DNA of 64,000 bases from Anodontia alba (GCA_964016985.1 OZ024823.1:126360924-126424923), one strand, 5' to 3'. Counted from the first letter of the stretch, positions 46,425-57,046 are shown. Numbers and translations: made by a program. The notes: a model not told the origin generated them from the sequence alone.

Positions 46425-46668
46425 CATTACGAAAACACGCCTATTCAAATATAAAGAAAATTTTACTACCAGAAACTGAAAATTTTCAGATAAAAATTCT
46501 GATATTTTACATATTTCTGCTCTAAACATAGATTTTGGTTACCCGAGTATCAATAATCTATGTATTTGAGTAGAAATAAGAAAAATAATGTATATCCCAT
46601 AAACCCCAGTTTTATTATATAAAGTGGGGTTAAGGGGGTCAAAATTATATGGACGTGTTTTCGTGATG
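46425..46668 (+). mobile_element. Family A MITE nested in D, palindrome eroded
   Basis: Ends cattacgaaaacacgcc and ggacgtgttttcgtgatg. The palindrome is reduced to acatagattttggttacccg / agtatcaataatctatg with no GC core. Confidence 0.9.
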
Positions 46669-46827
46669 TTATTCTAACATGAAACTGTTTGCTGTGTATA
46701 CTCAACATACACTGATTTTACAGAAAATCGAAAAGATATCCTTAATGTATTCCCGTTTGCCTCCTTACCAGGCGCTATGATTCAGTGGCTCGAACTGACC
46801 ATGTCTAGAACAAATGTTCATGGTCCC

Positions 46828-47115
46828 CATTACGAAAACACGCCTATTCAAATGTGCTGAAAATGTTTACCACCAAAAAATGAAAATTTTCAGATAGAAA
46901 TTCTGATATTTTTCACATTTCTGCTCAAAACATAAATTGTGGATACTCGTTAAAACCGCCTCGCCGAACCGCCTCGCCGCGTTCTAACAAGTACCCACAA
47001 TCTATGTTTTTGAACAGAAATAAGAAAAATAATGTATACCCCTGTAAACCCCAGTTTCATTATATAAAACTGGGGTTTAAGGGGATCAACATTACACAGG
47101 CATGTTTTTGTGATG
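46828..47115 (+). mobile_element. Family A MITE nested in D, apex duplicated
   Basis: Ends cattacgaaaacacgcc and gcatgtttttgtgatg. The apex reads aaccgcctcgccgaaccgcc tcgccgcg, a small duplication that breaks the return arm. Confidence 0.92.
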
Positions 47116-47304
47116 CAAAGATGTTCGAGCCATTTAAATTCAGTTGTAGTTTACTTACCCAGCAGTGCATTGTGGTTACGAAAGAAGTTGTATGTTATTT
47201 TTTAGTGTTTTAATGTTTACATGTATCTATAACCAATATGTGACAAACTATTTTTGTAGTTCAGTACAAAAATGGCCTTAATTATTGGGACAAACAGGCT
47301 TGGG

Positions 47305-47367
47305 TAAACATTGTAAACCCAGATCTGACGCCACAGAACGCGACGTCTGATCAGGGGCTGCACTGTT
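47305..47367. mobile_element. Family H palindrome
   Basis: aaacattgtaaacccagatc / gatcaggggctgcactgttt-type arms with core gacgccacagaacgcgacgtc, partly mismatched. Confidence 0.7.
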
Positions 47368-47518
47368 ACCCTCCTATCCAGCAGTCTTTTAGACACATCA
47401 ACAGACAATAAAAGGCATTTATTCGGACTTTGGGCATGTATGGTAAGGAGATGTTGTGCCAATATTTAGGGTAAATGCAGTATATATGATTAGCAATACC
47501 CTTCTTATGCGCAATATT

Positions 47519-47519
47519 A

Positions 47520-47551
<32 letters not shown>

Positions 47552-47552
47552 G
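47519..47552. repeat. (ATT)n microsatellite
   Basis: About 11 att units. The poly-N or poly-I frames here are its translations. Confidence 0.95.
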
Positions 47553-47635
47553 CTAAATGTCCATCTGTCCGTTTTAGCTGCTTTGAGATGAGAGTTGTCT
47601 ATAAACATGTTACCTTTCATGCCTATTTTAAATCC

Positions 47636-48234
47636 AGACTGGCCCCAGTCTCCAGTGACTAAATATTTATTCTTATTATCCTGTTTAATACATCCTCTAA
47701 AGTCAAAGCACTGACAGCACTGGTGGATCAATTGTCTCAGACTGTAGACTGGGAAAAGGGTCCTGAACTGGGACTTAAGATAGTTTCATTTAATCCTTAA
47801 CGTCCTATAATTTAAGCAAACAGTACAGACCCTGATCAGTCGCCGCGTTCTGCGGCGTCTGATCTGGGTCCGCACTGTTTTCCAATGTCCAAATGCAGGT
47901 TTTACAGATAGCTCTCTTTACATAGCACTCTGACGTCACATCGACAAGAATAGCGCGGCTACCAGGATTTCGTCTGACGAGCGGTTTGATCAATGGTAAT
48001 CACGTGGACAACTACCTTAAGGAAATTTTGGCGTTTGTATATTATGGCTGGATTGTAAAAAACCGACCCAATAAAATCAATATAATACCAATGTTTTTAT
48101 ACAAAGACTAGTCACTATATTTGCATCAGAAGTGAAATTAAAACAGAAACATTTAGTTTCGTTTTGATTATATGAGTACTGATAATACATTTTTCTGTAG
48201 TCATCGTTTAAATCAATAGACTGATGCCAGTCTA
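47636..48234. mobile_element. Family G MITE, probably split by intervening sequence
   Basis: Left half 47636-47705 (ccagactggccccagtctcc, taatacatcctctaaagtc) and right half from about 48060 (aaagactagtcactatattt) to gactgatgccagtcta at 48234. The roughly 350 bp between them include a family H palindrome. Nesting is inferred from the order of parts, not from a duplication. Confidence 0.5.
47817..47880. mobile_element. Family H palindrome
   Basis: caaacagtacagaccctgat / gatctgggtccgcactgttt with the core cgccgcgttctgcggcg. Confidence 0.82.
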
Positions 48235-48435
48235 GGTTAGCTCATGAGATGAAAATTCGCGGTTTGTTTTCTTATTTTTAACAGAAAATAAGACTTGATA
48301 AAAAACGTTTTTATGTAATTAATCATAGTGCAGGTTATGATTTTATGAAAGATCATCGACCCCACTCTGGCACTTTGTAAATCGAATATCGCTTAACCCA
48401 GTGTTGTCTGGAGACATCTAAACTGAGGGTACTTG

Positions 48436-48502
48436 GCAAACAGTGCAGACCCAGATCAGACGGCGCAGAACGCGGCGTCTGATCTGGGTCTCCACTGTTT
48501 GC
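48436..48502. mobile_element. Family H palindrome
   Basis: gcaaacagtgcagacccaga / tctgggtctccactgtttgc with core gacggcgcagaacgcggcgtc; one unpaired site in the core. Confidence 0.82.
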
Positions 48503-48743
48503 AAATAGTTCAACCATTTTTCTCTAGGATTATCTAAATCTCAAAGCCTGACATACCTAATATCAAAATTAGAATCTTCCAATCTATAGTACGGGGGAGT
48601 TCATTGAGTCTACAATGGGTTAAGTGGGTGCTAATGGGCGTATACAGTTTCGCAAACTACACAGCTGTATATGAAGAGCTTCAATAAAACCGAATCTCTG
48701 ATATTCGCTTTTATGTATTCCTTATTTCAAAGGCAACCTTTTA

Positions 48744-49022
48744 CATCACGAAAACATACCTATATAATTTTGACCCCATGAAATCCCATTTTTATATAGT
48801 AAAACTGGGGTTTTCCGGGGTATACAGTATTTTTCTTATTCCTGCTTAAAAAATAGATTGTTGGTACTCGTTAGATCCGCCTCGGCGTGGCGGTTCTAAC
48901 GAGTACCCACAATCTATATTTTGAGCAAAAATAAGAAAAATATCACAATTTTTCATCTTAATATTTTCGTATTTTCGGCGGTAAAATTTACAATGTATTT
49001 GTATAGGCGTGTTTTCGTAATG
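48744..49022 (-). mobile_element. Family A MITE
   Basis: Ends catcacgaaaacatacc and ggcgtgttttcgtaatg. Palindrome at 48852-48921 with arm mismatches (gttggtactc, gatccgcctc, gcgtggcgg). Confidence 0.92.
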
Positions 49023-49560
49023 GATTTTTATTAACATTTCATTCAAAATTTCTGCAACTTACGCAACGAAAATTCGAATCAGCCTACGCATCAGTGCCGT
49101 CCGATCAGTCTTTGATTGGCGTGTATGGATGCTGTTCTAGCGGCCTCAGATTCAAATCTCATTTAAGTCAGGATGTGTGGCATCCTAGCGATGTACATGG
49201 CATTCAGTTGTTTGACTTTCAAACATCAAATTCATCTATTTAAATAATATTTTGTAAGTCAGGGAATTCGTAATGGAGGTTTCCCCATGAATGTTCCAGA
49301 TCTGAATTGAAGGGCTCTCGTTCTTGATTTTCTTCTATTCGAGATAGATGTTCTGTGTTGACCTAGTTTCTGTACATGTATGTTTTTTCTTTGAAAGGCC
49401 ATTTTCGCAGCTGTGCCGCTCTCAGTATCGCGTACAACCTGTGACATGTGCCCTTATTCAACTTCATCGATTACCTTTAAAATGGACCTGAACGGGTGTC
49501 AATTACATTTAGACCAGCTATTTCAATAACCAGTCAGTCGTTTAACGTTTTGAAGGTATG
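49023..49560. other. Intronic, unassigned
   Basis: A weak family I-like fragment (gaatcagcctacgcatcagt, 49076). Otherwise no repeat and no gene recognised. Confidence 0.4.
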
Positions 49561-51060
49561 GTGCGTTTTTAATGGCGGTACATGTAACTTTTCATTTGTT
49601 TTGACCTCCCTTCTGAAAAAGGGTCTACTCTAAAAAGTAAGCATTTGCTCCCAAGGGGAGCTAATGCTTTCCTTGCTTTCCTTTTAGACTAGACCCCTTT
49701 TCAGATGGACTTGGAATGCATAGAAAGCAATAAGCAGGACGGCGAGCAAATGCTTTTCTTATAAAGTAGACCCCTTTTCAGAAGGACAGGGTATGCATGA
49801 AAAGCAAACAGGACAGCGAAAAAAATGCGTTTCGTTTAGAGTTGACCCCTTTTCAGAAGGACTTGGTATGCATGAAAAGCAAACAGGACGGCATGCAAAT
49901 GCTTTTCTTTTAGAGCTGACCACTTTTCAAAAGGACATGGTGTGTATGAAAATCAAACAGGACGGCAAGTAAATGCTTTTCTTTTAGAGTAGACCCCTTT
50001 TACGAAGGACTTAGGTATGCATAAAAAGCAAATTAAGAAGGACTTATATGCATGAAAAGCAAACAGGACGGCGAGAAAATGATTTTTTTTAGAGAAGATC
50101 CCTTTTCAGAAGAACTTGGTGTGCATGAAAAGCAAACAGGACGGCAAGCAAAAGCTTTTCTTTTAGAGCAGACCCCTTTTCAGAAGGACTTGGGTATACA
50201 TACAAAGCAAATTAAGAAGGACTTGTATGCATGAAAAGCAAACAGGACGGCGAGAAAATGTTTTTGTTTTGGAGAAGACCCCTTTTCAGAAGGACTTTGC
50301 TATGCATGAAAAGCAAACAGGACGGCGAGCAAATGCTCTCCATTTAGAGTAGACCCCTTTTCAGAAGGACTTGGCTATGCATGAATATCAAACAAGACGG
50401 CGAATGAATGCTATCCTTTCAGAGTAGACTCCTTTTTAGAAGGACTTGGTATACATGAAAAGCAAATGGAACGGCGAGCAAATGCTTTTAATTTAGAGTA
50501 GACCCTTTATCAGACGGGCTTTAGTACGCATAAAAAGCAAACAGGACGGCGATCAAATGCTTTCCATTTAGAGTAGATAGCTTTTCAGAAGGACTTGGTA
50601 TGTATGAAAAGCAAACAGGACGGCGATCAAATGCTTTCCTTTTAGAGTAGACCGCTTTTCAGAAGGACTTGGTGTGTATGAAAAGCAAACAGGACGGCGA
50701 TCAAAAGCCTTTATTTTAGAGTAGACCTCTTTTCAGAAGGACTTGGTATGTATGAAAAGCAAACAGGACTGCGAGCAAATGCTTTCCTTTTAGAGTAGAC
50801 CCCTTTTCAGAAGGACTTGGTATGTATGAAAAGCAAACAAGACGGCGATCAAATGCTTTCCTTTTAGAGTAGACCCCTTTTCAGAAGGACTTGGTATGTA
50901 TGAAAAGCAAATAGGACGGCGATCAAAAGCCTTTGTTTTAGAGTAGACCCCTTTTCAGAAAGACTTGATGTGCAAGGATGCAAATCGGAAGGCAAAAATT
51001 CGTCTCTCTTGTATAAATGTCGGAAAATCTACCAAGTGTAACAAGTCCCCTTGATATAAA
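49561..51060. repeat. Family K element expanded into a 74-bp tandem array
   Basis: A standard K left end (ctgaaaaagggtctactcta, fold around gcatttgctcccaaggggag) is followed by roughly 17 units of gaaaagcaaacaggacggcg, agcaaatgctttccttttag, agtagacccc, ttttcagaaggacttggtat. Spacing is exactly 74 bp across 50606, 50680, 50754 and 50828; earlier units vary. The right end is the normal K tail (tctaccaagtgtaacaagtcc). One arm of the element has thus become a minisatellite. Confidence 0.9.
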
Positions 51061-51347
51061 TTGAACAAAGTAATGGCTTATCTATTACTTTACCCGACAG
51101 TTTTCTCAAAGTATCTGAGATTGATCCCTGTTGTACATTATTTCACACGACACAGTATTACGTGTGTGGCATCCTGTTTTTCAGCTATCAGTTAAAGACT
51201 TTAGGGATAATGCATTGCAGGCTTAGGTTAACGTTAATCTCTCTTGGGTAGTAAATCATTAAAATGCGTTTCTTTAAGCCAGTCTGTGTTTAACGTAGCA
51301 GTTTTCATTTATTTTATCATGTCGGTACTTTTATCAGCAAACCGCGT

Positions 51348-51387
<40 letters not shown>
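51348..51387. repeat. (GT)n microsatellite
   Basis: About 20 gt units, directly before a family K fragment (51396-51470). Confidence 0.96.
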
Positions 51388-51389
<2 letters not shown>

Positions 51390-51478
51390 CTCTCCAGAGC
51401 AAATTCTTTCCTTATAAGGTAAACCCCTTCTGAGAAGGGACATAGTGTGCCGTAAAGTAAACAGGAAGCCATGTGAGT

Positions 51479-52695
51479 ACGCATATGTCACACAAACGAA
51501 TACGTAACAAATGTGTTACATATACGTACAATTGTATGCATACGTAACAAACTGTAACGTATGCGTTCAAATGTACGCATATGTAACGCATATGTAACGC
51601 ATCACAATGTGAATGTGTTACATTTGCGTACAATTGTACGCCTATGTAACATGAGGACAAGTTAGTGTGAGGTTTTCGTATGATATGTACGAACCATACA
51701 TATATGTAACACCTGTTCATTCCTTGAAGTAGCGGTCACTATATCGGAAACGTTTACTGTGACCGATTTGTTTCTTACTATGCATGTTTTTATTTGACCC
51801 TATTTACAAAAACAACGCTTTGACATGTTGCCCAAACTTTTATGTTTAATATAATATATTACGTGTATTATAAGGTCACCTGGAGTTTTGCTCCATGTCA
51901 GCTTATGCCGTCACCTGTTGTCCGTCGTCCATCCGTCCGTTAGCTTTTCACATTTTCAACAACTCCTCCCAACCTGTGGAATAGATTGACTTGAAACTTA
52001 GTTTAGACATTGGAACAATTAGTAGATTAAAAATAGCTATAATGGTTCGGAATTCCAAGATGGTCACCATGGCCGCCATCTTGAAAATCTATTTCTCCTC
52101 CTGAACTAAAACTCCAACTGACTGGAAACTTGGTATGAAGTATCGGGGCGACTTGTAGATAAAAAAATATTTAGTTAAAGTCATTTCGATTGGAAATTCA
52201 ATATGGCCGTCATGACCACCATCTTGAAATAAATGTTAAACTTCTACTCAGGAACAATTAACTCGAAAATTAGTAGGAAATGTCAGAGTGACTTGTAGAA
52301 CAAAACAGCTAAAATCGTTCCCACTGAAAATTCAAAATTGACGCCATGGCTTTCACCTTGTAAATCTAATTTGAACTTCTCCTGAGATCTCTCTGGGTCG
52401 TCACTGTTTAACTATATATGACCAGCGTCACTCTAAAAGGGACACTTTGACTTTTAAAACAGGGTAGACCCGGACCAGCGGCGTCTGATATACAATTTCT
52501 ATTCTGTATCAAAGACACAATCCAACAGTATGATCTTTCTTTGCAATTTTATAAGATGTGAAGATTTCGTATTATTTGCACATGTGTAAATTTCGACATG
52601 TGGCATTCATACGCATATGTAACTGTTACATATGCATATAATTGTGCGCATATGTAACACATTTGTTACGTATTCGTTTGTGTGACATATCGAGG
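51479..52695 (+). mobile_element. Family L TIR element, copy L1
   Basis: Left end acgcatatgtcacacaaacg, right end cgtttgtgtgacatatcg. Subterminal acgcatatgtaacac blocks, then gtagcggtcactatatcgg (as in L2), a tandem block (51868-52383; aactcctcccaacctgtgga, ggccgccatcttgaaaatct), gatctctctgggtcgtcact and caatccaacagtatgatctt. About 1.2 kb with no transposase. It serves as the reference for reading L2 and the inverted L3. Confidence 0.78.
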
Positions 52696-52732
52696 GTTGA
52701 GCGCAAGACTATGGTAACTCAAACATATTTTT

Positions 52733-52823
52733 GAAATATGAAAAAATATCAGAATTTTTATCTGAAAAAATTCCTTTGGTTATAAAATTTTCAATACATT
52801 TGAATAGGCGTGTATTCGTAATG
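52733..52823 (-). mobile_element. Family A MITE, one end only
   Basis: aatatgaaaaaatatcagaa to ggcgtgtattcgtaatg. The palindrome and the other end are absent. Confidence 0.82.
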
Positions 52824-53163
52824 CTGAGGAAAAAGCTTGAGAAAAGATTAATTATTTATATCAAAACACTTCAGTTTTCTTTTTCTTTAGAAAAAAAAAT
52901 ATGCTTTTTCTGCCGAACAATTTTGAGCTGAATGCGGTTTTTTGCTGCATAGTGGTTGTTGATAGTTACAAATTTATCCATCTGCTAAAACAATTATTCT
53001 TTATTCTGTTACGCGTCTCATAAGATTTGCAGATGAAAATTGTTATTGTTCTCCTGTGCATGAAATGTCAGGAATTACAACAGTTGCATTTTAGAATTGT
53101 TGTCATGTTCAATCACTTGGGTAATAGCCCCAGATAAGATGTGTTCTTTCAACAAAAAGTGCT

Positions 53164-53412
53164 GGGCCCAGTTGTTCAAAACTAACGATGTCGTTAGTTA
53201 ACGTATCGTCAAAACTTTGATCATCAAATATGGCATATACATGTACACTAATATTTTTGCTGAAAACTGTGAGTAGCTTTTGCATTTGCAAAAGCTACTC
53301 ACATTTTTTCAGCAAAAATACCTGTGAATTAGATATTGTCCTTACTAGAACAGTTAACATTTTGACCACTAACGGGCTCGTTAAGCTAACGATGCTTTGA
53401 ACAACTGAGCCC
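53164..53412. mobile_element. Family B MITE
   Basis: Terminal inverted repeat gggcccagttgttcaaaac / gctttgaacaactgagccc. Central fold gtgagtagcttttgca / tgcaaaagctactcac (53269-53305). Confidence 0.92.
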
Positions 53413-54199
53413 TGATATTTGTCTTATTTCTCTATGTTAATACAACCACTGGCTGACAAAAAGGCCCTTATGGCAAAACCCTAGACCAGTTTGCGCAGCC
53501 ATGAATCGGGTCAATAGATTCGCTATTAGTCCAATATCTGCAACAAAGTCCCTTTAATTGTGTAGGCGAACTGTGAAGATTCTGACCAGACTGTGCGGAT
53601 GAGCAGGCTGGTCTGGATCGTCGGTCTTAGCATATGTTCCTAAGGTCCCTTTTCACAGCCGTCGGCTCATGTTTGCTATGGTGCTCATTAGACGTGCCTC
53701 AGCCTATCTGGCCCAATACTTACATGTAAGGTTATGACGGTGTTGGTAATGGATGGCTAACCCATTTGCACGCTGGGTTTGTAGAAACGCACAGGATTCG
53801 TAACAAACGCACAGGTTTCGAAGGAAAATGATCGTAGTTGATCAAAATACGCATTGTCTTTTACAGGTTTTAGCCTAACAGAAATTCAGATGCCTTCCCT
53901 TTACCATCTGTTGTAAAATACATTTGAATAATGAAGCATGACAAAAACAGTCCAAAGACAATTTTAGGCGTCTGCTGTCTCATGCTTCGTGATTCAAATT
54001 TCATTTTACCACAGATAAATAGGGACTACATATATGGTTTCGTAAGGCCTAAATTCGTTGAACAGCTGTAAAAATGTAAAAAAGTTATCAATTACGACAA
54101 TTTCCCTGCGAAGACTATACGTTCAAAATGTGAATCCGCGGGCGTTTATTACGAAATGTAAATAAGAGAACTAAGGAATTGATACAATCAGATCCACAC
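53413..54199. other. Intronic, unassigned
   Basis: One family I-like fold at 53570-53625 (gattctgaccagactgtgcg / gcaggctggtctggatc). The rest shows no repeat and no gene. Confidence 0.45.
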
Positions 54200-54477
54200 C
54201 ATCACGAAAACACGTCTATATAATGTTAACCCCCTTAAACCCCACTTTTATGTAGTAAAACTGGAGTTTACAGGGGTATACATTATTTTTCTTATTTCTG
54301 CTAAAAAAATAGATTGTGGGTACTCGTTAGAACCGCCTCACCAAGGCGGTTCTAACGAGTGCCCACAATCTATGTTTTGAGCAGAAATTTGAAAAGTATC
54401 AGAGTTTTTTATCTGAAAATTTTCAGTTTTTTTAGGTGAAATTTTCAATATATTTGAATAGGCGTGTTTTCGTAATG
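54200..54477 (-). mobile_element. Family A MITE
   Basis: Ends catcacgaaaacacgtc and ggcgtgttttcgtaatg. Palindrome at 54309-54378 with arms intact except gtgcccac. Confidence 0.93.
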
Positions 54478-54527
54478 TATAGTTCTTAACATTAAAAGGG
54501 ATAGACAGACAACTGCATTAAACAGCC

Positions 54528-54530
<3 letters not shown>

Positions 54531-54558
<28 letters not shown>
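54531..54558. repeat. Poly-A tract
   Basis: About 28 A with no clear retroposon body upstream. Confidence 0.9.
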
Positions 54559-54560
<2 letters not shown>

Positions 54561-54709
54561 CGGCAAGCAGAGTTGGCAACCCTTTCCCCAAAAGGTGACA
54601 TCTCTGTTACCCAAACGTATTTCAATATATCTTTACCTTAAATGAAAATTATTGTTAAAAGAAAAATATTTGTAAGTGAAACACTACAGACTATTTTACA
54701 AAAATTACC

Positions 54710-54986
54710 CATCACGAAAACATGCCTATATAATTTTGACCCCTGTAAACCCCACTTTTATGTAGTAAAACTGGGGTTTACAGGGGTATACATTACTTTT
54801 CTTATTTCTGCTGAAAAACATTGATTGTGGGTACTCGTTAGAACCGCCTCGCCGAGTCGGTTCTAACGAATACCCACAATCTATGTTTTGAGCAGAAATA
54901 TGAAAAATATCAGAATTTTTTATCTGAAAATTTTCATTTTTTTGAAGGTAAAATTTGTATATTTGAATAGGCATGTTTTCGTACGG
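54710..54986 (-). mobile_element. Family A MITE
   Basis: Ends catcacgaaaacatgcc and ggcatgttttcgtacgg. Palindrome at 54821-54893 with one core mismatch (gccgagtcgg). It lies only about 235 bp from the previous copy, in the same orientation. Confidence 0.93.
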
Positions 54987-55059
54987 TCAGTGGTGGGGGC
55001 TTACGTTAGCTGTTCGGGATCCCAAACCTAGATTACAGTTTCCATATTGGTAAAACATA

Positions 55060-55369
55060 TACAGTTGACTCTCGTTATCTCGACATCGCTTATCTCGAAG
55101 TAAAAATCTTGTTCCTGCCTAAACATGAAAATCTAACAACAGGTGAAAAATACTGTAGAAAAGAGGAGAAATTGGAGCAATTTCTCCTCTTTTCCACAAT
55201 ATTTTCACTATATTTCTAACTTCAAGAGTCCAATTACATATAAATTTGTTACATGTGGTTGTTCGAATAATTTTTTCCTCAATTTTGCAAATCTTATATG
55301 TCGAGGTGCGGATATCTCGAAGTATTTAATAGAGTCCCTAGGAATTCGAGATAGCGAGAGTCGACTGTA
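55060..55369. mobile_element. TIR MITE (family E) just upstream of exon 2
   Basis: tacagttgactctcgttatc tcgac at the left and ttcgagatagcgagagtcgactgta at the right form a terminal inverted repeat with TA at each side, of the Tc1/mariner/pogo style. The inner fold is gtgaaaaatactgtagaaaa / ttccacaatattttcac with ggagaaattggagcaatttctcc. It ends 116 bp before the exon 2 acceptor boundary. Confidence 0.82.
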
Positions 55370-55485
55370 TTTGTTCTGCCTGCATTGATGTCTTTGAAGC
55401 CTAAGCGTTTCTATAGACCAGTATGATTTGTACAGTAATGTTTCGATCTAAAAGTCTTTACAACCAACTGAGCATTTATTTTCAG

Positions 55486-55636
55486 GACTGACTCCTCTTC
55501 ACCAGGCTGTCCTAGATGGTAATTTAGAAGCAGTAGAATTGCTAATCAAACATGGTGCCGATATCAACAAACAGGACGATGATTCGTGGACGCCTCTTCA
55601 TGCCGCATGCGCAGAGGGACACGCCGACATTGCAGA
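55486..55636 (+). CDS. PPP1R27: PPP1R27-like protein, exon 2 (residues 61-110 plus 2 nt)
   Basis: Follows acceptor ttattttcag. The phase-1 base from exon 1 plus GA gives glycine 61. The exon encodes LTPLHQAVLDGNLEAVELL, then IKHGADINKQDDDSW, then TPLHAACAEGHADIA: one complete ankyrin repeat (about 62-94, with the TPLH turn and the GADIN loop) and the first helix pair of a second repeat. In PP1 regulators of this class the ankyrin repeats help shape the PP1 complex. The exon ends GCAGA|GTAAGT, a strong donor, in phase 2. The remaining ~40-45 residues expected from the vertebrate family length (end of repeat 2 and the C-terminal tail) were not found up to 64000. The exon-exon join gives no stop or frameshift, supporting a functional gene. 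Confidence 0.88.
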
Positions 55637-55643
55637 GTAAGTA

Positions 55644-55742
55644 CCCAGCTAACATTCTTTGTAAATCTACATCGCACCGTTATGGGCCCGTCAGCAAGTC
55701 TGACGGGCATATAACGGTCTGATATAGATTATAGTAGCTGGG
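55644..55742. mobile_element. Family J palindrome eight bases into intron 2
   Basis: Arms cccagctaacattctttgta and tagtagctggg, with inner arms gttatgggcccgtca / tgacgggcatataac around gcaagtc. Only the seven bases of the donor (gtaagta) separate it from exon 2. Confidence 0.8.
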
Positions 55743-55940
55743 AAAGTTGGGGTTGTTCCATAACAACTTGTGCTTTGCCATACGCAGACAGCAACGACGC
55801 TGATTAGACTACGCAGATAGAAGCCATGAGTCCTTGGTAATTCGCCCATTAAAGATTGATCAGAAATTTGTGAATCAGTGAAGGTTGAAAGCGGAAATTG
55901 CCCATTCTGTACCAGAATCAGCTGGACCGGATGAAATAAC

Positions 55941-56046
55941 CATCGGGCACACAACTTTGAAACAACGTCGATTCAACATAGATTCAACGTATTGATGTTA
56001 AATCAACGTTGAATCGACGTTATTTTGATGTAATGTGCCTGCTGGG
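55941..56046. mobile_element. Family C palindrome
   Basis: catcgggcacacaactttg to gtaatgtgcctgctggg, fold of cgtcgattcaacatagattc and complement; the left arm is slightly degraded. Confidence 0.82.
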
Positions 56047-56490
56047 ATATACATCAGTAGTCTAGGAAAGCTCATCTTGTTTTCACCAAAGCAAAACCGT
56101 TTTCTATGTAAAATACATGGCTCCAAATATTGACCAGTCTGACACTCACCAATTTAAATACAGTGGTTTTATTTCCGTTTTTTATATTGTCTTCATATGC
56201 ATTAAAATAACAGGGCGTGCAATCGAAAGTGTTGTCTTCAGAATTTGTTTTCTAATGGGAGATAAGAAAAAATGGCCTTGGGGATTGGGCTTAACCAGAG
56301 GGAGAATTTAAAGGGCACTCTCCGATGCTTGAACTTGCTGAACGGCTTCATTAAAAGGTTACACAAAATAAGAACTGCTTTTATTTTATTTTTAGTACAC
56401 ATATATGGGGTCAAATGTTAGTAGGCGTAACGACATGTCTAAAGTCGCTTTACCGGTCATATCGGTCCGATATGGAACTGTAGTTTCATT
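56047..56490. other. Downstream intron, unassigned
   Basis: No repeat recognised; open frames lack similarity to the missing PPP1R27 C-terminus. The third exon was looked for here and not found. Confidence 0.4.
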
Positions 56491-56491
56491 G

Positions 56492-56712
56492 GGCCGCGCC
56501 ATGGGATAACGTGCCTTCGGGCATATGCAGACAGCGAAGGCCTAGATCAGCCTGCGCATCCGCGCAGGCTGATCTTGGCCTGCACTGTCTGCTAAAATTA
56601 GCATTTGCTACTGCAGAATGTATGAATGGGGCGCAAAGGTCATTGTGCAGGATCATCTGAATCTGCTACTTTTGTGCATACTTGAAGGTACATTTTCGCT
56701 TGACGTGACCCA
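56492..56712. mobile_element. Family I element
   Basis: Outer motifs gggccgcgccatgggataac and acattttcgcttgacgtgac. Main fold gaaggcctagatcagcctgc gcat / cgcgcaggctgatcttggcc (56534-56582). Confidence 0.78.
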
Positions 56713-57046
56713 ATTTACTAAATAGCCTAATTTGCAATTTTTGTGGGCATTAATTTCAGGGCTTTATGCTTAATCAAGCAGTTCTCAACAACAAATGTAC
56801 CGCTTATAAACAATACAAAAGTATTCTTTCTTCCTTTATTTATTCATGTTTTTCTTGACGAGAGTCAGGTAATCACCAAATTGTTTTTGGAAGGCATATT
56901 GAACATTGCAGTCTTACTTGTCACTGTTTTGGTATTTTTGCATAATGTCATGTTAGCCTAATTCTGAAGACGTCATACGTGGACAGTGACAAGATTCAAT
57001 CACTTCGAAATAGTGTTGGAGCATAACAGTATACAAACAAATAATA

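Larger units (their letters stand above)
46295..47148. mobile_element. Family D MITE carrying two nested family A copies
   Basis: Left end tacagtgagacttcaatgac tcgagc, right end gttcgagccatttaaattcag ttgta, TA on both sides. Compared with D copies at 9.5 and 60.96 kb, the body (tcgtttttgagaacctagga, ttaccaggcgctatgattca) is interrupted at 46425-46668 and 46828-47115 by family A elements in the same orientation. D is therefore older than both. Confidence 0.82.
22966..55485 (+). other. Intron 1 of the PPP1R27-like gene (32,520 bp)
   Basis: Donor GTAGGT at 22966 and acceptor ttattttcag ending at 55485 (pyrimidine-rich tract present). Joining the exons keeps the ankyrin frame open: ...GIND-A-G-LTPLH.... 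Nearly all recognisable sequence inside is transposon or satellite derived. No other protein-coding exon was recognised on either strand. Confidence 0.8.
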
